64,000 bases of DNA from JAWLHK01 sp041690355 [NCBI: bacterium]. GTDB lineage: Bacteria; J088; JAWLBW01. The stretch is taken from NCBI GenBank assembly GCA_041690355.1, contig JAWLHK010000026.1, positions 1 through 64,000 on the forward strand, given 5' to 3'. A program made the position numbers and the translations under genes. Below are positions 9,209 to 17,356 of this stretch, one piece after another (position 1 is the stretch's first letter; every line of letters starts with the position of its first letter). The notes beneath the pieces are model-generated. The model saw only the letters and a list, made by a program, of their open reading frames with translations. It searched no databases and was not told the origin of the DNA.

Positions 9209-10340
9209 TCAGCCCGTGCGCGAGCCGAGCACCACGGGGCGCCGCGCGCCGGTGGCCTCGGGCACGTTGCCCGGGGCGCCTGCCAGATGAAGCAGGGCCA
9301 TGTAGGCGAAGGCGACCGCCTCGACCGCGTCGGGGGGAACGCCGAAACGTTCGCTGGTCACGACTTCGCGCCCCGCGAGGGCAGCCAGCCGCTCCACGAG
9401 AAACCGGTTGTGCGCGCCGCCGCCGTACATCACGACGGGAACCGTTCCCGAATCGGCGGGAAGAAAGCGGCGGTAGGCCTCGGCCATCGTCCAGGCGGCG
9501 AACTCCACCGCGGTGGCCACCCGGTCGGCGGCCGGGAGACCAAGGCGCCCGGCGCGGTCCTCATACGATTCGACCCAGGCTTCACCGTAGCGCTCGCGCC
9601 CGGTGCTCTTCGGCGGCAGGAGCGGGACATAGTCGTCCCGCAGCAATTCCTGCAGCATTTCCGCATGCACCTTCCCCGTACGGGCGACGGCCCCGTCCGC
9701 ATCGTAGGGGCGCCCGAAGTGGCGGCGCATCAGGGCGTCGGAGATCATGTTGCCCGGCCCGGTGTCGAAGGCGAGGCGGCATCGCCCCTCCGCGTCGAGC
9801 CATGCCAGGTTGCCGATCCCCCCCACGTTCTGCACGAGGGCCCCCTGCCCCGGCGTGCGAAAGAAATCGCGCAGGAAAACGGGAACCAGCGGCGCGCCGT
9901 GCCCCCCCGCGGCCATGTCGGCGAGGCGGAAATCGGACACGACGGTCAGCCCGGTGCGCTCCGCAATTTCAAATGGGGAACCGATCTGGAAGGTGCCGTA
10001 TCCGGCCGCATCGGGCGGATGATGCCAGATCGTCTGCCCGTGGCTCCCCACGGCCCGCACGCGCTCGCCCGGCTGAAGCTTCCGCGCGAGCAGATCGGCC
10101 AGGGCCGCGCCGAAGCGCGCGCCGAGCCAGGTGTGGGCCCGGGTGATCTCATCCAGATCCCCCTTGCCCGCCGCGAGCGCGAGAAGGCGTGCGCGTTCCT
10201 CCTCGGCATAGGGAATGGTCTCGAAGGCGAGCACCGAAACAGAGCGGCCCTCGGCGAAACGCACGAGGGCCACATCGATACCGTCGAGACTGGTCCCGCT
10301 CATCAGGCCGGCATAGACGCCGGCGTGCGTGGCGCAGGGA

Positions 10341-10348
<8 letters not shown>
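9209..10348 (-). CDS. anmK: anhydro-N-acetylmuramic acid kinase
   Basis: Cytosolic sugar kinase of 379 residues that opens and phosphorylates 1,6-anhydro-MurNAc to MurNAc-6-phosphate in cell-wall recycling. The signature [12 protein letters not shown] lies at about 14-25, with [32 protein letters not shown] and [16 protein letters not shown] following in family order. The length matches the family (about 370). The only plausible start is TTG at 10348, which overlaps the stop of the upstream thiolase gene by 8 bp, so expression is probably coupled. No murQ is adjacent. Confidence 0.92.
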
Positions 10349-11519
<1,171 letters not shown>

Positions 11520-11573
11520 GGTCGAAACTCCGATCGAAAAAGAACCGACATTGTAGCACCCTCACCGAGCAGA

Positions 11574-11762
11574 CCGACAATTTACAAATTACGATTGACG
11601 ATTGACGATTTGCCGGCAAGGGCACCAGACACCGTTCGTCCCGAGCTGACGGCGGGAACGGAGTGAACGCGACAGCGAGGGGGCGCACCCGGGTGCCCGT
11701 GTGCCTGTCTCGCCGTCGCAGGTCTGCGCTGCATCCTGCCGTCGGCTCGACACGAACGGATT
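11574..11762 (-). repeat. dispersed ~190-bp repeat, copy 1, with GATTGAC heptads
   Basis: Reads on the minus strand from GTTCGTGTCGAGCCGACGG (near 11760) through CCCTCGCTGTCGCG and GTCAGCTCGGGACGAACGG to TTGCCGGCAA and a heptad tail (11574-11617: GACCGAC/AATTTAC/AAATTAC/GATTGAC/GATTGAC/GATTTGC). Copies 2 and 3 lie at 49924 and 63643. The rest of the 11520-11909 gap holds a further GCTCGGT/GCTCGGC array (11773-11797) and no gene. Confidence 0.85.
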
Positions 11763-11909
11763 CTGGCCTCCCCGGTGCTCGGTGCTCGGCGCTCGGGGCG
11801 GCATCAGGCGATCGGGCATTGCAGCAGGCGATAATCGGCGGCCCCCGGATTCCATTAGCCGAACGCCATATCAATTGATACAATTACCTCTTTGGAAATC
11901 GTCAGCAAC

Positions 11910-13298
11910 ATGCAACGCATCCCCGCCGCCGGGCGCATCGATACCGCCCGGATAGACGTCGACGCGCTCAAAGTCATCCGCCGGCTGCGGCAGTTCGGCT
12001 ACGAGGCCTTTCTCGTGGGCGGCTCGGTGCGCGACCTCTGGCTCGGACGTACGCCGAAAGACTTCGACATCGCCACCAGCGCGAGCCCGCGCCAGATCAA
12101 GCGTGTCTTCTCGAACTGCCGCCTCATCGGCCGCCGCTTTCGCCTCGCGCACGTCTTCTTCGGACGCAAGATTCTCGAGGTCTCGACCTTTCGCGCCCTG
12201 GTCGCGCAGTCGGACGAGCCGGCCGACGAAGTCGACGAGGATGCACCGGAACAGACCGACCTGATCGTCTGGGATGACAACGTTTTCGGCAACGCCGAAG
12301 AAGACGCCCTGCGCCGCGATTTCACCGTCAACGGCCTCTTCTACGATCCCGAGACCGAAGAGGTCATCGACTACGTCGACGGTATCGCCGACATCGAGCG
12401 CAAGATCATCCGCACGATCGGCGATCCCGGAATCCGCATGCGCGAAGACCCGGTGCGGATTCTGCGCGCCGTCAAGTTCGCTTCGCGGCTGGACTTCGAA
12501 ATCGAGGCGGCCACCTACGAAGCCTGCGTGCACCACGCCTCCGAAATCCTGCTCTGCTCGCAGGCGCGCGTGAACGAAGAGATCATGCGTCTGCTCAGCA
12601 GCGGGCACGCGGCCGGCGCCGTGCGCCTGATGTGGGAGATCGGCGTGCTCGAACACCTTCTGCCCGACCTGGCCGATTATCTGGCGGCGTTCGGCAAGCA
12701 GGGCGAGGATCGGCTCTGGCGCACCCTGCGCGCCCTCGACGAGCTCGAGCGCGACCGGCATCCGATCACCGGCGGCATCGTCATCGGCGCCGCCTTCTGG
12801 CCGGTCATCGAGGCCGAAATGGAAGATCCCTCGCAGGCCGCCCTCGATTACGGTCTTCGCGTCGACCACGCCGTCGGCTCGGTGACGCAGAAGCTGCGCC
12901 TGCCGCGCCGCGAATCGGCCCTGCTCAAGCAGGTGCTCATCGCGCGCCGGCGCCTGCTCTCCGACGCCGCGCGCAAGCGCCGCACCCCCATCGGCCGGAT
13001 GCGCGGCAAGGCCTACTTCGCGGGCGCCCTCGCCTTCTGCGAGATGGAGATGCGCGCGGCAGGACGCACGCCCGAAGAAGTCGAAGCCTGGCGCGCGCAG
13101 TACGTCGGGCCCGATCGCGCCGAAGGGCATGCGGCTGAACCCGGGGCCGCGCAACCGGCCGCGCACGCCGCCGCCCATCCGGAAGAAAGCGGCGGCGAGC
13201 AACCCGGAGGTCCCCGCAAGCGGCGCCGGCGCAGGCGGCGGCGCGGACCGCGGCCCGGCGGCGGCGGCGAGGGTACCGAACCGGGTTCCGCCGACTGA
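11910..13298 (+). CDS. pcnB: poly(A) polymerase I / CCA-adding-like nucleotidyltransferase
   Basis: Class II polymerase-beta-like nucleotidyltransferase of 462 residues from the ATG at 11910; an upstream in-frame TTG at 11892 is possible. Motifs: FLVGGSVRDLWLG (35-47) and KDFDIATSA (50-58) with the catalytic Asp pair, RDFTVNGLFYDP, EDPVRILRAVKFASRL and NEEIMRLLSSGHA, in the PcnB order. The C-terminus ends in a Pro/Glu-rich linker and a strongly basic stretch (KRRRRRRRRGPRPGG), as in bacterial PcnB, where it helps RNA binding. Role: polyadenylation of RNA 3' ends to promote decay. PcnB is preferred over a CCA enzyme because of the basic tail and the motif context. Confidence 0.88.
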   Translation: MQRIPAAGRIDTARIDVDALKVIRRLRQFGYEAFLVGGSVRDLWLGRTPKDFDIATSASPRQIKRVFSNCRLIGRRFRLAHVFFGRKILEVSTFRALVAQSDEPADEVDEDAPEQTDLIVWDDNVFGNAEEDALRRDFTVNGLFYDPETEEVIDYVDGIADIERKIIRTIGDPGIRMREDPVRILRAVKFASRLDFEIEAATYEACVHHASEILLCSQARVNEEIMRLLSSGHAAGAVRLMWEIGVLEHLLPDLADYLAAFGKQGEDRLWRTLRALDELERDRHPITGGIVIGAAFWPVIEAEMEDPSQAALDYGLRVDHAVGSVTQKLRLPRRESALLKQVLIARRRLLSDAARKRRTPIGRMRGKAYFAGALAFCEMEMRAAGRTPEEVEAWRAQYVGPDRAEGHAAEPGAAQPAAHAAAHPEESGGEQPGGPRKRRRRRRRRGPRPGGGGEGTEPGSAD

Positions 13299-13334
13299 GC
13301 GGAATTCCGCGCCGCCCCGTCACTCCCCGGAACC

Positions 13335-13898
13335 ATGGACGATCTCTTCATCGACCCCGAACGATTCGACCTCTTCAGCGAGCCGGCGCTCGCCATGGTC
13401 ACGTTCGGCTGGCTCGCCCTGCTCCTTCTCCTGCGCCGCGTGGCGCCCCGCGCCGGACGCATCCTGCTCGGCCTCGCGCTCGCCGCCATCCTGCTCACGG
13501 CGGCCGACCCGGTGTTCGAATATGCGGCCACCGTCACGCCCGTGGCGAAGCGGCAGACCGAGGCGGTCCTCGAGGCCGGCAGCGCCGATCCGATCCGCGA
13601 GCGCGACCCCGTCTTCGCCCTGCTCGGACCCTACCGGCGCGAGGCCGCCGGGCGTCCGCTGACGGTCATCGACGACCCGAATGGCGAGGGGCTGCGCTGG
13701 GCCCGCTACTACGTCCATCCGCACCCGGTGCTGAACGTCGATCCCGCGGCCCTCGCGACCAGCGCGCCGGCCGAAGGCGAGGGTCCCCTCTTCGTGCTCT
13801 CGCGCGGCATGCCCGCCGTTCCCGCCACGCTGGCGGTCGAGATGGTCGAGCGTCACGGCGAGTGGATGCTGTTCCGCGTCTCCCGGAGCGACCTGTGA
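13335..13898 (+). CDS. hypothetical membrane-anchored protein
   Basis: An unrecognised 187-residue protein starting 36 bp after pcnB with CGGAA before the ATG. Residues about 18-55 contain two adjacent hydrophobic segments (MVTFGWLALLLLL and ILLGLALAAILLTA), then a soluble domain of about 130 residues. The soluble part includes ERDPVFALLGPYRREAAG, WARYYVHPHPVLNV and FVLSRGMPA. Its stop overlaps the GTG start of the next polytopic protein by four bases (GTGA), so the two form a coupled unit. A role in the same envelope process as the next gene is inferred. Confidence 0.7.
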   Translation: MDDLFIDPERFDLFSEPALAMVTFGWLALLLLLRRVAPRAGRILLGLALAAILLTAADPVFEYAATVTPVAKRQTEAVLEAGSADPIRERDPVFALLGPYRREAAGRPLTVIDDPNGEGLRWARYYVHPHPVLNVDPAALATSAPAEGEGPLFVLSRGMPAVPATLAVEMVERHGEWMLFRVSRSDL

Positions 13899-15121
13899 CC
13901 GCGCTCGCCGCCGCATTCGTCCTCTCCGTACCACTGTTCTGGGGAGCCGCGCTCCACCACCGCGGCCTGCACCCGGCGCTCGCGCTCGCCATGGGACTCT
14001 CGCTGGGCGGGCTCGCGCTGGCGGTCACCGGGGCCGTTCTCCACGCCGTTCCGCTCCCCGGCTGGCTGGGCATCCTGCTCGCCGCGGCCGCGCCCCTCGT
14101 GGTCTTCTTACGCACGGGGCGGAACCGGGAGGCGCGCGAAGTTCCCGCGGCCGGCGCGCGCTGGGGGCTCGTGCTGCTCGGCATCGGACTTCCCCTCGTC
14201 CTGCTCTATCTCTGGCTGAACGCCATCCGCCCGCCGATGCTCGTCGGCGCCATCTTCGACTGGTCGGCGCCGGCCCGCAACGGGACGGGGGGCTTCACGC
14301 TTCCGCATCTGCTCTCGGGCGCCTGGTATGCCCTCGACGCGAGCGACCTCGGGTGGAAGTGGCTCTGGTCGGTCTTCTCGCTGCTGCCGCTCGCCGCGCT
14401 CTACGGCGGTCTCCGCGGCGCGGGTCATGCACGCCCGTGGGCGGCGACGGCCGTGCTCGGTCCGCTGTTCGCCTTCTCGGTGCTCTTCTGGGGGAGCAGC
14501 GGCTACCCGGATCTCTTTCTCGCGGGGAACGTCCTGCTGCCCGTGATGCTCACGCGCCGCCGTGAAACCGCGCCGCTCGTCTGGATTCCGCTCGCCGTGC
14601 TGATCTGGAGCGGACCGCTCTGGGCCGGCTGGGGCGCGGCGGCCCTGATCGCCGCCGGTCCGCTGGGGGAACCGCGGTCGCCCGCCGCGCGCACGGCGCT
14701 GGCGCTGGCCGGCCTCCTGCTCGTCACCTGGATCGCCGGCGGCGCGTTCGCCGCGGAACGGGTTCCCCAGACCGCCCTCTATCTCGCCCGCGACGCCTGG
14801 AACACGGCCCGCTACGGTCCCCTCGTCTACGGGGCGGCGGCCGCGGCGCTCTTCTATGCGGGACGGGCGCATGGGCGCATCGGCGCGGGGGCGCTGGTGC
14901 TGCTTGCCGTGCTGATCATCGACGTCACCGGCCGCCCCGGGGCGACCTTCGACATCGCCCTGCGCCTCGAGGGGAGCCGCAGTCTCGCCGCGGCCCTGGT
15001 CGTTCTCTGGGGATGGGCCTTCGCGACGGCGCCGACGGCCGCGCAACGGGCCGCAAAAGCCGAAATGCGCGGGCTCGCCTCGTCTCGCCCGCAGGCGCGC
15101 AAAGCGGAACCGGCCGCTTAA
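13895..15121 (+). CDS. polytopic inner-membrane protein, unknown function
   Basis: About 408 residues with roughly ten hydrophobic segments, starting at GTG 13895 inside the stop of the upstream gene. Short periplasmic loops include PPMLVGAIFDWSAPARN and FWGSSGYPDLFL. The layout (many helices, a periplasmic aromatic/acidic loop near the N-terminal third) resembles GT-C glycosyltransferase or O-antigen-ligase-like proteins, but no diagnostic motif is seen, so no function is assigned. The stop overlaps the stop of the convergent TPR gene by four bases, leaving no room for a shared terminator. Confidence 0.65.
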   Translation: MTALAAAFVLSVPLFWGAALHHRGLHPALALAMGLSLGGLALAVTGAVLHAVPLPGWLGILLAAAAPLVVFLRTGRNREAREVPAAGARWGLVLLGIGLPLVLLYLWLNAIRPPMLVGAIFDWSAPARNGTGGFTLPHLLSGAWYALDASDLGWKWLWSVFSLLPLAALYGGLRGAGHARPWAATAVLGPLFAFSVLFWGSSGYPDLFLAGNVLLPVMLTRRRETAPLVWIPLAVLIWSGPLWAGWGAAALIAAGPLGEPRSPAARTALALAGLLLVTWIAGGAFAAERVPQTALYLARDAWNTARYGPLVYGAAAAALFYAGRAHGRIGAGALVLLAVLIIDVTGRPGATFDIALRLEGSRSLAAALVVLWGWAFATAPTAAQRAAKAEMRGLASSRPQARKAEPAA

Positions 15122-15885
15122 TCCTCGTCCGAATCCGCCGCCTCGACCGCCTCGGCCAGCACGCCGAGGGCCTCTTCGAGCGCTTCGTAGATGCGCCCGA
15201 GGATCTCCTCGCGGTTCTTCGCGCCGCGTTCCAGGTTCCGCTGATAGAGCGTGAGGCGGAATGACGGCGGATCCCCTTCGGCATCCAGCTCGTCGACGTT
15301 GGCGACGCTCTCCAGCCCGACGCCCGCCCTCACGTCGGCCTCGTCGGGCATGTCGCGCAGGCGGAACCGGCATTCCTCGAGCGTATCCTCGGTCTGCCCT
15401 TCCCACTCGGCCACCGCTTCGAGCAGCAGGTCGTCGACGTCGTTGGCGCTCAGGTGCAGCGGCCCGCCGTACTCTTCCGGATCGGCCCGGTGCGCCCGGG
15501 CGAGCCAGCGGTCGGCATCTTCGGGGCTCTTGCAGTAGTCGGCCACGGCCGAGCGCAGGAAGGCGGCCTCGGCGAACTCGGGCTCGAACAGGAGCGCGCG
15601 ATCGAGATGCTTTTCGGCCTCGTCGACGGCCGCGCGGCGCATGGCCGCCACCGCCAGAATGAAGTGTCCCGTGGGCCACTCGGGGTCTTCGGCGAGCACC
15701 TGCTTCGCCGTCGCTTCGGCCTCGGCCCACTCTCCGAGTTCGGCATGGCACTCGGCGGCGAGCGCCTGCGCGTCAATGCGCTCCGGATCGTCGGGCGCCA
15801 CTTTCGCGCAGAGCTGCAGGGCGCGCCGCAGCGAGCCGGAATCGTAGGCGTCCTGCGCCTGCTGATAGGGAGAAGTCGAGGGCAT
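15118..15885 (-). CDS. TPR protein with degenerate zincin_1-like tail
   Basis: A 255-residue protein. Residues about 1-125 form tetratricopeptide-like helix pairs (ALQLCAKVAPDDPERIDAQAL, WAEAEATAKQVLAEDPEW, AEKHLDRALLFEPEFAEAAF). Residues about 150-250 look like the PF06262 (zincin_1) metallopeptidase family: DVDDLLLEAVAEWE, LRDMPDEADVRAGVGLE, FRLTLYQRNLERGAKNREEI. Where that family has HExxHHxG the protein has YEALEEALG, so the zinc ligands are absent. A scaffolding or inhibitor-like role is inferred. It is divergent from the dksA-like gene across a 60-bp gap. Confidence 0.65.
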   Translation of the reverse strand: MPSTSPYQQAQDAYDSGSLRRALQLCAKVAPDDPERIDAQALAAECHAELGEWAEAEATAKQVLAEDPEWPTGHFILAVAAMRRAAVDEAEKHLDRALLFEPEFAEAAFLRSAVADYCKSPEDADRWLARAHRADPEEYGGPLHLSANDVDDLLLEAVAEWEGQTEDTLEECRFRLRDMPDEADVRAGVGLESVANVDELDAEGDPPSFRLTLYQRNLERGAKNREEILGRIYEALEEALGVLAEAVEAADSDED

Positions 15886-15945
15886 CGGTCACCGGGTAAG
15901 CGAGTGACATTGTGCCCCGCCGCGACTGCGGTTTCAATGGGGGGC

Positions 15946-16302
15946 ATGGACCTTACACCGCAGGAAAAAGAACACTGGCGCCGGCGGCTCGAGGATGAAG
16001 AGCGCGACGCGCTGAACATTCTCGGCCACGAGATGGACGATCACGCCGAGATCACCGAGACGGCTCAGGGGAACGCCGACGACGCGGTCGCCTGGGCTGA
16101 GCGCGAGGGGAGCAAGGATTTTCTCGAGCGGCTCGGCGAGCGCGAGCGAAACCGCCTTGACGCGATCCACGAAGCGCAGCGCCGCCTGGAGCACGGCGAG
16201 TTCGGCACCTGCGCCAACTGCGGCGAAGAAATTCCCCGCGAGCGGTTGGAGATCCTCCCCTACACCACCCTCTGCGTGCGCTGCCGGGAAGAGGCTTCGT
16301 GA
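15946..16302 (+). CDS. DksA/TraR family zinc-finger transcription regulator
   Basis: A 118-residue protein. The ATG at 15946 follows a G-rich stretch (AATGGGGGGC). An N-terminal coiled-coil hairpin (about 5-80, rich in Glu/Arg) precedes a C4 zinc finger: Cys89, Cys92 (GTCANCGEEIP) and Cys110, Cys113 (LCVRCREEAS). Family members enter the RNA polymerase secondary channel and alter promoter output, often with ppGpp. The tip residues (DDHAEITETAQGNADD) differ from canonical DksA, so this may be a DksA-like paralogue. The last 20 codons are repeated at 16852-16911, immediately beyond an inserted cassette. Confidence 0.85.
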   Translation: MDLTPQEKEHWRRRLEDEERDALNILGHEMDDHAEITETAQGNADDAVAWAEREGSKDFLERLGERERNRLDAIHEAQRRLEHGEFGTCANCGEEIPRERLEILPYTTLCVRCREEAS

Positions 16303-16312
16303 CCACCGAAAA

Positions 16313-16836
16313 CAATGGTCAATGGTCGATGGTCAATGGTCAAACCGGCTTGGGCGCAGGTTTTGCGCGGATGCGTTGTTCAAGGCTTTCAATCCATCCG
16401 TTCAGCTGCTTCCCGATGGAGTTCACAAGTTCGAACAGGTCGACTCGCTGCTTCTCCAAGTGCCTGTACCTTTTGTTACGGGCGACCACGTGAAGCATCG
16501 ATCGGACTTCGCCGGCAGAACCACGAGCGATGAACAGGAACGCAATCAGCTCTTTTGTCGTTCGCCGCTCGAAGCCCTCGGCGATGTTGTTTGAAACGGA
16601 GAGAGCAGCCTTTCCGAATTGCCTCCGCAAGTCCCCTGGTAGTCAAAGCTCTTGTCTCCGCAGAAGGCGAAGGTCTTGTCCGCCAATTCAACGGCAGCGT
16701 TCCAAACAGGCAAATCTTCAAACCGAGTGTCTTTCATAGCGGTTCCTCTTTCGGGAACCATCATGGGACATCGGTCAGACAATGGCTGTCTCGCTTCTCT
16801 CCCCCTTGATCATTGACCATCGACCATTGACCATTG
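16313..16836. mobile_element. S23 cassette bounded by 29-bp heptad inverted repeats
   Basis: The left end, 16313-16341, is CAATGGTC/AATGGTC/GATGGTC/AATGGTC. The right end, 16808-16836, is its reverse complement with one mismatch (28 of 29). The 466-bp interior carries one gene, a four-helix-bundle S23-type pseudogene, whose stop codon lies within the left repeat (TCA at 16340-16342). Outside the ends lies a ~60-bp direct repeat of the dksA 3' end (16243-16302 and 16852-16911). No transposase is present, so this is a candidate non-autonomous unit. Confidence 0.6.
16340..16737 (-). pseudogene. four-helix-bundle (S23/IVP-like) protein, frameshifted
   Basis: The N-terminal part (MKDTRFEDLPVWNAAVELADKT, then DKSFDYQ) and C-terminal part (RRQFGKAALSVSNNIAEGFERR, then RGSAGEVRSMLHVVARNKRY) are in different frames. 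The break is a run of four G at about 16634-16637 (minus strand CAGGGGACTTGCGG). One more G would restore Q-G-D-L-R-R-Q, which matches the second copy at 37997-38363 (Q-V-D-M-R-R-Q). This is the TIGR02436/S23 family known from 23S rRNA intervening sequences and as scattered genes. A sequencing error in the G run is possible, so the gene could be intact in the cell. Confidence 0.8.
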
Positions 16837-16851
16837 CGGCTTCGCCACGAG

Positions 16852-16911
16852 CGCCTGGAAATCCTCCCCTACACCACCCTCTGCGTGCGCTGCCGGGAAG
16901 AGGCTTCCTGA
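16852..16911 (+). pseudogene. duplicated 3' end of the dksA-like gene
   Basis: Encodes ERLEILPYTTLCVRCREEAS followed by TGA, identical in protein to the end of the DksA-like protein. 48 nt are identical, and the flanking codons differ synonymously (CGG TTG GAG versus CGC CTG GAA; TCG versus TCC). No upstream dksA body is present. It is either a remnant of a tandem paralogue or a target duplication made when the S23 cassette arrived. Confidence 0.8.
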
Positions 16912-17013
16912 ACCAAGCGGGCTACTCTAGGCCGGGCGGTTCTCGCGTTCCCCTTCGATAGGTGTCCGTCAGAGAGAGCCCGCGGCATCAGCGTCCGGAA
17001 AAATCCACGGTGA

Positions 17014-17349
17014 TTACGAAACCTGGCTTCTTATGATCGAAACAAGCACCAAACTTAAAACAATTACGAACAGGAGCAAGTACGCCCGCTCTACCGCTCT
17101 CACCTGATTCCCTTGTCTGGTTAATTCGTCGTCACCAAGTTTTTCGAATGCGCGTGAGTTAAGAAACTTCCGAACAGAGTTGTTCGTTGAGATGGAGTTA
17201 TTCTCGAGGATGCTTGGCGATCCTAGTTCCCGCCAAATATCTTCATGGCGAGTTCGAAGCGCCTTCAAGAACCGACCCCTAACAAACAAGGTGATTACCG
17301 CCACTAGGGCAAGGGAACCAAGTACCGAGATGATAACCACAAAATCCAT
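17014..17349 (-). CDS. two-TM small membrane protein, candidate Rhs immunity protein
   Basis: A 111-residue protein with one hydrophobic helix at each end (about 3-23 and 88-107) and a soluble middle (RHEDIWRELGSPSILENNS, then FEKLGDDELTRQGNQVR). It starts 7 bp after the stop of the orphan Rhs module on the same strand, with GTGAGG upstream. That is the position of immunity genes in polymorphic toxin loci, and membrane immunity would suit the membrane-like Gly-rich toxin tip. It also resembles a widespread family of small membrane proteins sometimes labelled UspB-like, so the immunity role is inference from position. Confidence 0.65.
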   Translation of the reverse strand: MDFVVIISVLGSLALVAVITLFVRGRFLKALRTRHEDIWRELGSPSILENNSISTNNSVRKFLNSRAFEKLGDDELTRQGNQVRAVERAYLLLFVIVLSLVLVSIIRSQVS

Positions 17350-17356
17350 GGTTGCC

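Noticed and set aside
16340-16737. S23 gene as a sign of a 23S rRNA intervening sequence
   Set aside because: No rRNA sequence flanks it; it lies next to a dksA-like gene.
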